NCBI GenBank assembly: GCA_964621645.1
Contig: CAZUMH010000086.1
Coordinates: 1-15,397, forward strand
Source of the DNA: CAZUMH01 sp964621645
GTDB taxonomy: Bacteria > Zhuqueibacterota > QNDG01 > JAGLOF01
Reading direction: 5' to 3'
Length of the DNA stretch: 15,397 nt
This document shows positions 1 to 6,811 of this stretch, in pieces; positions within the stretch are counted from its first letter, which is position 1, and each line of letters starts with the position of its first letter. The notes beneath the pieces were generated by a model that searched no databases, was not told the DNA's origin, and saw only the letters and a program-made list of their open reading frames with translations. Position numbers and translations under genes: made by a program.

Positions 1-533
1 AGGATGTGGTGCTTTATGCTGAACTGTATGATCGGATCAAGATCCGGTGTAATCAGCCGTTGATATACGTCCCTGCCTTTCTCCGGGTCGTATTCTGCCA
101 GCTTCTCGAGTATCTGCAGCTTGAGAAAGTAGACCACCAGAAAACTTAGATCAAAGTGATGCTCTATGACCGACTCATCCAGAAAGTCCCAGCGGGCTTT
201 CAGTAACATCTTTTCCACGATGAGTGGATCGCCTTCTGAAACCAGTGCCGCCAGCTCAGGAGGCAGTTTTCTCTCCTGCCCCTTTTTTTGTTCACGCCGC
301 CATTCGGCAAGTTCCCGGCTGAACCGCTCCTCAAAGGAAAGATATGTATCGTAAACGGATATCCCGTTGCGCTGTAACGAAGTCTGAAAAAGACGGCATG
401 AAACCAGAAGGGAGTACTCTCTCCTGTTCATCCACTTGCCAGCTTCCTCGAGGAAAGATTCAACCGAAAAAAATGGCTCCCGGTCAAACTGCAGGGAAGG
501 AAGTTGAGAAACAAGATAGTAATGCTTATCCAT
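1..533 (-). CDS. DUF2764 family V-ATPase operon protein (partial, 3' end outside window)
   Basis: An open frame starts at an ATG at 533 and runs without a stop for 177 codons to the window edge, so the C-terminus is missing. The product begins MDKHYYLVSQLPSLQF and continues with a mixed helical region containing ESFLEEAGKWMNRREY. This start, the length and the place directly after the V-type ATPase E subunit match the DUF2764 proteins of bacterial V/A-type ATPase operons (usual order E, DUF2764, A, B, D, I, K). Family function is not settled; a role in assembly or in the peripheral stalk is inference. The ATG lies inside the end of atpE: the 8-base overlap (526-533) contains both this start and the atpE TAA, which suggests translational coupling. 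No signal peptide or membrane segment is seen in the visible part. Confidence 0.85.
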   Translation of the reverse strand, partial: MDKHYYLVSQLPSLQFDREPFFSVESFLEEAGKWMNRREYSLLVSCRLFQTSLQRNGISVYDTYLSFEERFSRELAEWRREQKKGQERKLPPELAALVSEGDPLIVEKMLLKARWDFLDESVIEHHFDLSFLVVYFLKLQILEKLAEYDPEKGRDVYQRLITPDLDPIIQFSIKHHI

Positions 534-1128
534 CCTTTCCTTCCAGAATCTCGTTCAAGCGGCGATTGAGGAATGACATCAGCATTTCGCTGATGCTCTG
601 GTCGGAAAAGTCATAGTAAAGATCTTTCCCCTTCTGATGAATGTAAAACCCGCCTTCCATATCTCGCCTGCCTTCGAGATGAATCCCTTCGGTTCCCTTC
701 TTTTTTAAAGCAGCGAGAAGAATTTTTTCCAGATCCTTGACCTGTTTAGTGTTACATTCAATCTCAAGATTGCTCTTTCCGTCCCATTTATCCATTATAG
801 TCAGGATCATTTTCCCCAGAATATCAGTGCTTAAAGCATCGTTAACCTGGCTTCGAAAAACCCGGTCAAAGAGGTCGGTGATTTCATCCCGCAGAGAAAG
901 AATGGTATCCCGGGCTGCCTGCTGGAGAGCTCTCTCACTATTCTCCTGAAAGCGTTTGCTGGTCTCTTCAGCCTCTTTCGTCGACCTTTCAGCGTCCTTC
1001 TTGGCCGTTTCGACTATTTTTTTAGCCTCCTTCTCCGCCTTGGCGATGATTTCAGCAGCCTCCTTCTTGGCCTCCTCCACCCCTTCCTTTTTTAATTTCT
1101 CAATTAATTTTTCCAGTTTTACATCCAT
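526..1128 (-). CDS. atpE: V/A-type ATP synthase/ATPase subunit E
   Basis: This 200-residue protein fits subunit E of V/A-type rotary ATPases, the peripheral-stalk partner of subunit G/H that links the catalytic A3B3 head to the membrane motor. Residues 1-80 are a charged Ala/Lys/Glu-rich coiled coil (KKEAAEIIAKAEKEAKKIVE and similar heptads). The remainder is the usual mixed alpha/beta C-terminal head ending in a helix (MLMSFLNRRLNEILEG). Length matches the family (about 190-210). The ATG at 1128 is preceded by AAAGGA about 9 bases upstream. It is the first gene of the operon seen here and overlaps the DUF2764 gene by 8 bases. A 260-bp upstream gap carries a strongly structured leader. Whether the enzyme pumps H+ or Na+ cannot be told, because the K and I subunits lie outside the window. 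Confidence 0.92.
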   Translation of the reverse strand: MDVKLEKLIEKLKKEGVEEAKKEAAEIIAKAEKEAKKIVETAKKDAERSTKEAEETSKRFQENSERALQQAARDTILSLRDEITDLFDRVFRSQVNDALSTDILGKMILTIMDKWDGKSNLEIECNTKQVKDLEKILLAALKKKGTEGIHLEGRRDMEGGFYIHQKGKDLYYDFSDQSISEMLMSFLNRRLNEILEGKDG

Positions 1129-1170
1129 CTAATCTCGTCCTTTCCTGCCGCTTCAAAATAACGACATACA

Positions 1171-1310
1171 GCCCGCTCTCCGGTTCCCAGAGGAAAAGCG
1201 GGCCTATCTTCGACAACTCTGCGGGTCAGTGTAACCGCCCGGTTGAACTTCCCGCTCAGGCCTGGTACCCGAGCCTGAGTCACTCCCGTTAAGAACCGTC
1301 CCCTTCTCCC
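1171..1310 (-). promoter_or_regulatory. Structured 5' leader RNA of the V-ATPase operon (candidate riboswitch)
   Basis: Read on the minus strand, the gap before atpE folds into several helices. P1 pairs CGGGAGTG (1288-1281) with CACT-GA-CCCG (1231-1222), an 8-bp helix with a 2-base bulge. Inside it, P2 pairs CTCAGGC-type halves (1279-1273 with 1261-1255, 7 bp), and a small hairpin AACC/GGTT (1244-1241 with 1236-1233) closes a GGGC loop. The P1 5' flank GGACGGTTCTTAA can compete for that AACC. Downstream, a 7-bp helix (1203-1197 with 1177-1171) is capped by a 6-bp helix with a GAA loop (1192-1187 with 1183-1178). No T-run follows, so it is not a plain intrinsic terminator. The helices are seen by eye; the role as a riboswitch is inference from its place before an ion-translocating ATPase. 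Confidence 0.55.
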
Positions 1311-1321
1311 ACCTTCTCGAT

Positions 1322-1350
1322 ATAGTATTGGCACCATTGCTGGCCGACCA
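1322..1350 (-). promoter_or_regulatory. Weak candidate promoter for the V-ATPase operon
   Basis: On the minus strand a TACTAT hexamer (1327-1322) resembles a -10 box, with TGGTCG (1350-1345) 17 bases upstream as a poor -35. Transcription from it would begin near 1315, just ahead of the structured leader, which is the main reason to list it. Only about 7 of 12 consensus positions match. Confidence 0.25.
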
Positions 1351-1387
1351 TGAACCTGGGGGGAACGACACTCTGACGATAATCTAT

Positions 1388-1774
1388 CTATCCGTTCTTC
1401 TTCTGGACGGGGGCATTTTTTTCAGTCATGGTACACTGGCCATCAAAAATTGCTCCTTCATCAATGACCAGCCTTATAGCTTCGATATCCCCACGAACAG
1501 CCGCCGAAGCCTCTATGAATACCTTTCCCTCCGCGCAAACGTTACCGGTTACTTCACCGGCCAGCATGACATGTTTGGCTACTATCTTTCCTTCTACTTG
1601 TCCTTCTTTTCCCAGGACAACTGTATCCGTAGAGACCACATCTCCCTTAACCGATCCGTCGATACGGAGACTGTTTTCTATCTTCATGTTTCCTGTAACC
1701 TTTGAGTTCTTACCGATGATGGTATTTAATTCTCCTCCGCGTCCGAAATCACTGCTCATCTGTGCTTTTTTCAC
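1388..1774 (-). CDS. Bactofilin (polymer-forming cytoskeletal protein)
   Basis: Bactofilins polymerise without nucleotide into membrane-associated filaments and act as scaffolds for cell-wall enzymes. The 128-residue product has a short disordered N-terminus, then about 90 residues of repeating short beta-strands (TIIGKNSKVTGNMKIENSLR, then GSVKGDVVS, EGQVEGKIVA, GEVTGNVCAE and AAVRGDIEA), the pattern of the bactofilin beta-helix, and a short polar tail. Length is typical (110-180). The start is GTG at 1774: AGGAG sits 6 bases upstream, a better fit than the internal ATG five codons later. It lies 24 bases after an M23 peptidase gene in the same direction. Bactofilin next to an M23 endopeptidase is a known functional pair (for example Helicobacter CcmA with Csd1, and BacA with LmdC in stalked or budding alphaproteobacteria), so a joint role in cell shape is likely. 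Confidence 0.93.
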   Translation of the reverse strand: MKKAQMSSDFGRGGELNTIIGKNSKVTGNMKIENSLRIDGSVKGDVVSTDTVVLGKEGQVEGKIVAKHVMLAGEVTGNVCAEGKVFIEASAAVRGDIEAIRLVIDEGAIFDGQCTMTEKNAPVQKKNG

Positions 1775-1798
1775 AATCCGCTCCTGCCGCTTTTAGGA

Positions 1799-2692
1799 TT
1801 ATTGATCTGTTTTGCTCTGCCGCTGTGATGCATAGACCATCGTCTCCGGATCGATGGGCACGCCGTCTTTCCAAATTTCAAAATGGAGATGGGGAGCGGA
1901 ACTGATACCGGAGCTTCCCAGGAGAGCGATGACATCTCCTTTGGCTATCTTGTCTCCCACATCCACATTAATCCGGCTGGCATGGCCGTAATACGTAACG
2001 AATCCATTGGTATGATTAATGATAACCAGATTACCGAAATCCGGTGTCCAATCCGCAAAAATGACAATGCCGCTTCCTGCCGCCCGAATGGGTGTTCCCC
2101 GGTCCGCCGCGATATCGATACCTAGATGACGCCGGCCCACAAACCAGCCGCCGGCCTGAAATCTGGTTGTCAGATAGCCGGATACCGGCAGTCGGGTCGG
2201 CGTGTTTTCCGGGTCGAAGACACCTCCCTCCCGTTCGGTCAAGTAGGGCAGTCTGTTTTGTAACGGGAGATTGGTTTCCGGAGAAGCGCTGGTTCTTGCA
2301 GAGTTGAGAGAAGCATGAAACTGAGGATTCTGGCGTTCGATCTCGCTGAGCACATCGGCCGGTTCCCCTTCGATTCCCAGACTGGTACCAAATGCTTTTA
2401 ATACCTTTTCGAGTATCTCTTTATTGGCCATATGCTCTTCCGCGATCCGTTCGATCTTGCGGTTCTGTTTTGCCAGGTCATCGTTTTCAGCCGTAAGGTT
2501 CTTGCAGCGGGAGGTAAGCTGGAAAAGGCGGACATATCCATAGAATCCGAACAGCGCGTGCAACGCAAGCACTATTAAAACCACCAAGATTATTCTGCCC
2601 TTCAAATAATCCATGGACAGACTGCGGGGATTACGCTCTTGGTCTGGTACAAAAATGAGTGAAAAGAATTTCTTCCGCTTTTTCTTGGCCAT
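1799..2692 (-). CDS. Membrane-anchored M23 family metallopeptidase (murein endopeptidase)
   Basis: The product (297 residues) has a basic cytoplasmic N-terminus, one membrane helix at about 33-55 (GRIILVVLIVLALHALFGF), a periplasmic coiled coil at about 58-100, a linker, and a C-terminal LytM/M23 domain at about 168-285. Zinc ligands are visible: H189 and D193 in the HLGID motif, and H270 in PHLHFE, with H268 and H237 (YYGH) as catalytic candidates. All expected residues are present, so it should be an active peptidoglycan endopeptidase rather than an EnvC/NlpD-type activator. The ATG at 2692 has AGGAG about 10 bases upstream. It starts 7 bases after the parB stop and is followed by the bactofilin, so the four genes look co-transcribed. 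Inferred role: cross-link cleavage guided by the bactofilin scaffold. Confidence 0.92.
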   Translation of the reverse strand: MAKKKRKKFFSLIFVPDQERNPRSLSMDYLKGRIILVVLIVLALHALFGFYGYVRLFQLTSRCKNLTAENDDLAKQNRKIERIAEEHMANKEILEKVLKAFGTSLGIEGEPADVLSEIERQNPQFHASLNSARTSASPETNLPLQNRLPYLTEREGGVFDPENTPTRLPVSGYLTTRFQAGGWFVGRRHLGIDIAADRGTPIRAAGSGIVIFADWTPDFGNLVIINHTNGFVTYYGHASRINVDVGDKIAKGDVIALLGSSGISSAPHLHFEIWKDGVPIDPETMVYASQRQSKTDQ

Positions 2693-2699
2693 GCTGTTT

Positions 2700-3569
2700 C
2701 TACTCCTGAGTTGCGGTAATAAGTTCCGTTATTCTCTCCAGCTCCTCTTCTGAGAAATAGGAAATCTCGATTCTGCCGCCCCGGGTGGAATGGATTACCC
2801 TCACCCTGGTGCCCAGAACACTCCGCAACGTATCTTCAAGTTCAGCCAAATGAGGGGAACGCTCCTTTGTGGAATTTTTCTTCTGCATGCTCCCGCTCTC
2901 GCTGTATTTTCTGACTTCTTCTTCAATCTTGCGTACGCTCCAGCTGGCTTTAAGGCATTTCTGCCACATCTTGATCTGAGCACTCCTGGTACCAAGGCCC
3001 ATAATCGCTTTCGCTTGTCCCATGTTTATCTCTTCTTTGCGAAGAGAATCCTGTATCTGTTCCGGAAGTTTGAGAAGCCGAATGAAGTTTGCAACCGTAG
3101 CACGGTCCTTGCTGACCTTTCGGGCCACGTCCTCCTGAGTAAGGCCGTACTCTTTCTGCAACTGCTCGTAGGCTCTGGCCGTTTCCAGAGGATTGAGATC
3201 CTCCCGCTGGATATTCTCGATCAGAGCCAGCTCCAGCATGCGGTCGTCCGACTCCACTTCCATCACATAGGCAGGAATACGGTCATACCCGAGCTCCTGT
3301 ACGGCCCGCAAACGTCTTTCTCCGGCGATCAGCTCATACCCGCTTCCTTTTCGGCGGATCGTAATAGGCTGAATGATGCCATTTTCAGCAATTGAGTTTT
3401 TCAATTCTTCCAGATGGTCGCGGTCGAATTTCAGTCTGGGCTGCAGCGGGTTGGCCTGAATGTCATTAACGGGAATGTCGGAGAGAGATTCTATCGGAGG
3501 GGCGGCCTCGCCCTCTGATGTCTGAGGGATCAACGCTTCAAGACCTCTGCCCAGTCTCTTACTTTGCAT
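2700..3569 (-). CDS. parB: Chromosome partitioning protein ParB (Spo0J/Noc family CTPase)
   Basis: ParB loads on parS sites, spreads as a CTP-gated clamp and is moved by ParA. The 289-residue sequence shows the ParA-interacting N-terminus (KRLGRGLEALIP, residues 4-15), the ParB/Srx nucleotide domain with the C-motif GERRLRA (83-89) and the P-motif around ENIQREDLNP (118-127), then the helix-turn-helix region (about 140-170, LTQEDVARKVSKDRATVANF). The C-terminal dimerisation domain follows an unstructured Lys/Ser linker (about 220-240). The ATG at 3569 lies inside the end of parA (11-base overlap) with AGAGG about 9 bases upstream. All hallmark motifs are intact. No convincing 16-bp parS palindrome was found in this window. 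Confidence 0.97.
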   Translation of the reverse strand: MQSKRLGRGLEALIPQTSEGEAAPPIESLSDIPVNDIQANPLQPRLKFDRDHLEELKNSIAENGIIQPITIRRKGSGYELIAGERRLRAVQELGYDRIPAYVMEVESDDRMLELALIENIQREDLNPLETARAYEQLQKEYGLTQEDVARKVSKDRATVANFIRLLKLPEQIQDSLRKEEINMGQAKAIMGLGTRSAQIKMWQKCLKASWSVRKIEEEVRKYSESGSMQKKNSTKERSPHLAELEDTLRSVLGTRVRVIHSTRGGRIEISYFSEEELERITELITATQE

Positions 3570-4323
3570 GATTAATGACCTCTTCGGCCAGTTTCATGTA
3601 AGCCTCCGCGCCCGCACAGACAGCGTCATAGAGGATAACCGGCTTGCCGAAACTGGGTGCTTCGCTCAGACGCACATTGCGATGAATAACCGTGTCGAAT
3701 ACCTTCTCTTCGAAGAAGTTGCGTACATCTTCACCGACCTGCTGAGAAAGATTCAGCCGGGCGTCATACATGGTGAGTAAAACTCCTTCAATCTCTAAAT
3801 TGGGATTGAGGCTCTTCTGCACCATACGAATGCTTTTCAGCAGCTGACTTAATCCCTCAAGGGCATAATATTCGCATTGTATAGGGATCAGCGCCGATGT
3901 CGCCGCAGTAAGGCTGTTCACTGTCAGGAGTCCCAGCGAAGGAGGATTATCGATAAAAATATATTCATATTCCCGCTTCAGTTTGGCTAACGCCCTTTTA
4001 AGCATGAACTCCCGTTCTTTCATACCCACCAGTTCGACTTCGGCGCCAACCAGACGTATGCTGGAAGGCAGGAGGTCCAGATACGCTATTTCCGTTTCGC
4101 GGACGGCCTCTTCAATATTTGTCTGGCCGATGATCACTTCATAGGTGCTTTTTTCTACCTCCTTGTGATCAACGCCCAGCCCGCTGGTAGCGTTCGCCTG
4201 GGGATCAAAATCGATAAGGAGAGTGCGTTTCTCGGCCACGGCAATACAGGCAGCCAAATTGACCGCCGTAGTGGTCTTCCCCACTCCGCCTTTCTGATTT
4301 GCTATTGCAATAGTTTTAGCCAC
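3559..4323 (-). CDS. parA: Chromosome partitioning ATPase ParA (Soj)
   Basis: A Walker-type MinD/ParA ATPase that binds DNA non-specifically as an ATP dimer and is cycled by ParB. From the chosen start (254 residues) the protein begins MAKTIAIANQKGGVGKTT, with the deviant Walker A KGGVGKTT at 11-18 including the signature lysine K11. Walker A' is LLIDFDPQ (35-42), Walker B is YIFIDNPPSLG. It lacks an N-terminal HTH, so it is the short chromosomal (Soj) type. The start is GTG at 4323: GAGAG lies 5 bases upstream and the product then matches the usual Soj N-terminus. An in-frame TTG at 4335 would add four residues but has no Shine-Dalgarno site. parB follows with an 11-base overlap. A good promoter precedes it. 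Confidence 0.96.
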   Translation of the reverse strand: MAKTIAIANQKGGVGKTTTAVNLAACIAVAEKRTLLIDFDPQANATSGLGVDHKEVEKSTYEVIIGQTNIEEAVRETEIAYLDLLPSSIRLVGAEVELVGMKEREFMLKRALAKLKREYEYIFIDNPPSLGLLTVNSLTAATSALIPIQCEYYALEGLSQLLKSIRMVQKSLNPNLEIEGVLLTMYDARLNLSQQVGEDVRNFFEEKVFDTVIHRNVRLSEAPSFGKPVILYDAVCAGAEAYMKLAEEVINHAK

Positions 4324-4351
4324 AGCATCTCTCAATAAAATTTGAACTATA

Positions 4352-4380
4352 AATATACATATTTATCCCCCGAAAAGCAA
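4352..4380 (-). promoter_or_regulatory. Sigma70-type promoter of the parAB-M23-bactofilin operon
   Basis: On the minus strand TTGCTT (4380-4375) and TATATT (4357-4352) are separated by exactly 17 bases, in an AT-rich stretch. The start point would lie near 4345, about 22 bases before the parA GTG. It is the clearest complete promoter seen in the window. Confidence 0.6.
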
Positions 4381-4435
4381 GTCTGGACCACTTCTTGAGC
4401 TGACGATCCGTATTGCCTCGTTTCAAAAGGAACTT

Positions 4436-4454
4436 TTCTGACACCATATGTCAG
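4436..4454 (-). terminator. Inverted repeat between tsaD and parA, possible weak terminator
   Basis: CTGACA (4436-4441) and TGTCAG (4449-4454) form a 6-bp stem with a 7-base loop, about 80 bases after the tsaD stop. On the minus strand it is followed by AAAAGTTCCTTTT rather than a clean T-run, so termination is uncertain; an operator for the par promoter is an alternative. Nothing else of note is seen in the 4381-4533 gap. Confidence 0.3.
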
Positions 4455-4533
4455 CAGGCTCTCCTTCAGGTGCATATTTTTAACTTGTCATCGTGAAATG
4501 GAGCTGATATCGGGCAAACACATACTGCTCATT

Positions 4534-5526
4534 TCAGAGATTTAGAGACGGCTGTGGCGAAAGTGTCAGAGACGAAGTGATGCCTCGTTCGAGATAAAAA
4601 GCACCGGTCAGGGCGACCATCGCGGCATTATCCGTACAAAAGGCTGGAGAAGGCCAAAACACCCGTATCCCTTCAGTTGCCCCCGCCGCCTGCATGGAAG
4701 AACGGAGTGAACCGTTCACCGCCACACCGCCGGCCAGTACTATTAGAGGTGCGGAGTGAAAAACAGCAGCGCGAACCGTCTTCGCTACCAAAACATCTAC
4801 CACGGCATCCTGGAAACAACGGCAGATATCATGGATATGCCGGCTCACCTGATCCCCTGTCCTGCTTTTAACATGATTAAGAACCGCTGTTTTCAGACCG
4901 CTGAAACTGAAATCCATGCCTTCACCCTCAAGAGCCCTCGGAAAACGGATATAATTACTGTCACCCTGATTGGCCGCCCTTTCTATTTCCGGCCCTCCCG
5001 GATACCCTAGACCCAACAGTTTCGCCACCTTGTCAAATGCTTCACCGGCGGCGTCGTCCCTGGTGCGACCCAATACCCGATATTCACCCCATTTTTGCAC
5101 CAGCACAATCTGGGTATGGCCACCCGAAACAATCAGTACTGCCAGTGGCGGCTCCAAATCCGGATCTTCCAGACGGACGGCCATCAGATGGCCCTCAAGG
5201 TGATTGATACCTATCAGGGGAAGCCCCAGGGAGAGAGCCAGCCCCTTGGCCAGGCTCAGCCCCACCAGAAGTGAACCGGCCAATCCGGGACCGCAGGTCA
5301 CCGCAATACCGTCAAGACGGCCTAACGGACAGCCAGCGTCTTCCAGCGCCCGGCGCAATACCGGCAGTATCAGGCGAATGTGGGAGCGGGATGCCAGTTC
5401 CGGCACCACTCCACCAAAGCGTCTGTGGATCAGCTGGCTGGAGATGCAGTTTGACAGCAGGTGTGAATCAGCGTAGACCGCCGCCCCGGTATCATCGCAG
5501 GATGTCTCGATACCCAGCACAATCAT
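4534..5526 (-). CDS. tsaD: tRNA N6-threonylcarbamoyladenosine transferase TsaD
   Basis: TsaD (Kae1/YgjD) transfers threonylcarbamoyl from TC-AMP to A37 of tRNAs that read ANN codons, working with TsaB and TsaE. The 330-residue product has the ASKHA fold opening MIVLGIETSCDDTGAAV, the metal-binding HLEGH motif (H109, H113), VSGGHTQ (133-139), the GEAFDKVAKLLGLGYPGG block (161-178), and a C-terminal CTDNAAM with metal ligand D299. Length is normal (about 330-345). The ATG at 5526 overlaps the stop of the upstream YbbR gene in an ATGA junction (4 bases), so translation is probably coupled. The stop is followed by the par intergenic region, making tsaD the last gene of its unit. Confidence 0.97.
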   Translation of the reverse strand: MIVLGIETSCDDTGAAVYADSHLLSNCISSQLIHRRFGGVVPELASRSHIRLILPVLRRALEDAGCPLGRLDGIAVTCGPGLAGSLLVGLSLAKGLALSLGLPLIGINHLEGHLMAVRLEDPDLEPPLAVLIVSGGHTQIVLVQKWGEYRVLGRTRDDAAGEAFDKVAKLLGLGYPGGPEIERAANQGDSNYIRFPRALEGEGMDFSFSGLKTAVLNHVKSRTGDQVSRHIHDICRCFQDAVVDVLVAKTVRAAVFHSAPLIVLAGGVAVNGSLRSSMQAAGATEGIRVFWPSPAFCTDNAAMVALTGAFYLERGITSSLTLSPQPSLNL

Positions 5527-6467
5527 TGTTCGATTAACAAGGTGAATGTTTTGGGTTTTGATTCGTAGTAAATCACCTCATCCGGAAGGGTGAAAAAAGC
5601 ACTGGCTTCGCCGTTTCTCCTTCGGTACTTACGATAATCGATGGTGGCCCTGAGATCTTCCGGCTTTATGGCCTGAAGAGCGTCAACTCCTCCATGCAGG
5701 ATCAGCGTGAGAGTCGAGGGAACCGCTTCAACCTTCCTGATATTTGAGGGGACATTAATCACATCGATGGGTATACCGCGGAAGGTCCTCTCATGAATCC
5801 TCTGAATATCGACAGCGAACTTGACGTGGGAACTGGCGTATCGCACCATCCTCTCGGCCGGCGGCATTAATGCGATTTGATTACTGAAATCTCTGAAAAG
5901 ATCATGGTAATTCTTTTTTTCAGTATAGATGACATCGATCCGATCCACTAAAGATGCGGGACCGTTGATCATAATTGAATCAGGTTCAAGGTGTACCGGT
6001 CCCACTTGTATATATCCATCCATGGTTTCCAGCACCAGTTGCGGCTCCACTTTTACCAGGCGGGAGCTTTTGGGTTCCATGCGCACCTTGACCGTATCAG
6101 GCCCGATGATCCCGGCCGTCTCGATATTTAAATCCGAAGGGATGCCGGTAATCATATCTGTCGATATCATAAAATCCCGTTCCGATTCGTCATCCCCCAG
6201 ATTGAGCTCCACATTTTTCTCACTCAACGCCAGAGAAATCAAGCCACGTCCGGTTCCGTAGAATGCCACCTCGACACTCTCGGGGATAGGCTGGGAGAGG
6301 ACATATCCCTTGGGATGGTCATTTATTTTTATTGGGATTGAAAAAAGTTTATAATACCGATTGCCGGTTACAACAAAAAGCCAGATCAGCACGGCGATGA
6401 AGAAACAGCTTATCTTCACCTTGTAATTAACCAGTAGTTTTTTATATCTCTTGATTCTTATTCTCAT
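5523..6467 (-). CDS. YbbR-domain protein (CdaR-like), membrane anchored
   Basis: The 314-residue protein has a very basic N-terminus, one transmembrane helix at about 17-34 (VKISCFFIAVLIWLFVVTGN) and an extracytoplasmic remainder made of about three YbbR-type beta repeats (for example IPIKINDHPKGYVLSQPIPE, VEPQLVLETMDGYIQVGPVH and IPIDVINVPSNIRKVEAVPS). In many bacteria YbbR proteins (CdaR) sit next to the diadenylate cyclase CdaA and modulate c-di-AMP synthesis. No cdaA is adjacent here, so the link to c-di-AMP is an inference from the family only. The ATG at 6467 has a strong GGAGG 4-5 bases upstream. The gene is preceded by two overlapping GC-rich hairpins and overlaps tsaD by 4 bases. Confidence 0.85.
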   Translation of the reverse strand: MRIRIKRYKKLLVNYKVKISCFFIAVLIWLFVVTGNRYYKLFSIPIKINDHPKGYVLSQPIPESVEVAFYGTGRGLISLALSEKNVELNLGDDESERDFMISTDMITGIPSDLNIETAGIIGPDTVKVRMEPKSSRLVKVEPQLVLETMDGYIQVGPVHLEPDSIMINGPASLVDRIDVIYTEKKNYHDLFRDFSNQIALMPPAERMVRYASSHVKFAVDIQRIHERTFRGIPIDVINVPSNIRKVEAVPSTLTLILHGGVDALQAIKPEDLRATIDYRKYRRRNGEASAFFTLPDEVIYYESKPKTFTLLIEQ

Positions 6468-6483
6468 GTCGCCTCCTCTCTGC

Positions 6484-6525
6484 GGGGAGAGCGCCTCTCC
6501 CCCGTCTGTGTTTCACGCGGGGGAG
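6484..6525 (-). promoter_or_regulatory. Two mutually exclusive GC-rich hairpins in the YbbR gene leader
   Basis: Hairpin A pairs 6518-6525 with 6497-6504 (8 bp, CTCCCCCG with CGGGGGAG, 13-base loop). Hairpin B pairs 6495-6502 with 6484-6491 (8 bp, GGGGAGAG with CTCTCCCC, 3-base loop). They share 6497-6502, so only one can form at a time. Hairpin B ends about 5 bases before the GAGGAGG ribosome site. No T-run follows either one. This is the layout of a translational attenuator; function is inference. Confidence 0.45.
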
Positions 6526-6530
6526 AAAGA

Positions 6531-6722
6531 TTACTTTTGCGACTGCTGAACGGAACGGCCGAAACTGACAACCCCGTTGTCAATTCTTATATTGAAGCCG
6601 CACTCCGGATTAGTGCACACCCAGGCCTTATAGCGGATAGAAGCTCCCTCCTGGGAATAATCCGACATTGGGATCAATACTCCCTTGCCACATTTTTGGC
6701 ACTCCGGGAATGAATGCTCCAT
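6531..6722 (-). CDS. Small zinc-ribbon protein, function unknown
   Basis: A 63-residue protein with two cysteine pairs, C8-x2-C11 and C36-x4-C41 (the latter CTNPEC), spaced as in a zinc ribbon with about 24 residues between the knuckles. No membrane segment or other domain is present. The ATG at 6722 has an excellent GGGAGG site 7 bases upstream, which supports it as a real gene. It sits between rplI (89 bases upstream) and the YbbR gene (63 bases downstream) in the same direction. It may bind nucleic acid or protein, but no specific family was recognised. Confidence 0.75.
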   Translation of the reverse strand: MEHSFPECQKCGKGVLIPMSDYSQEGASIRYKAWVCTNPECGFNIRIDNGVVSFGRSVQQSQK

Positions 6723-6811
6723 AGCACAACCTCCCTACTCAATTCCATTACTGCTTATCATAAAAGCGGTCAAAAATCTCGGATGTTTCTCATAAAAAAG
6801 CGATCGCCCTC

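Noticed and set aside
1119..1337. 72-residue minus-strand frame covering the V-ATPase leader
   Set aside because: It overlaps the start of atpE, has no family resemblance, and the same bases show strong RNA pairing instead.
4485..4500. parS-like half site (CGTGAAA) between tsaD and parA
   Set aside because: The position near parAB is attractive, but only about 9 of 16 bases match and the palindrome is absent.
6509..6524. parS-like half site (TGTTTCACG) upstream of the YbbR gene
   Set aside because: The left half matches the parS consensus TGTTTCACGTGAAACA, but the right half is G-rich and only about 11 of 16 positions agree. It is too poor for a ParB site, and it is explained as part of hairpin A.
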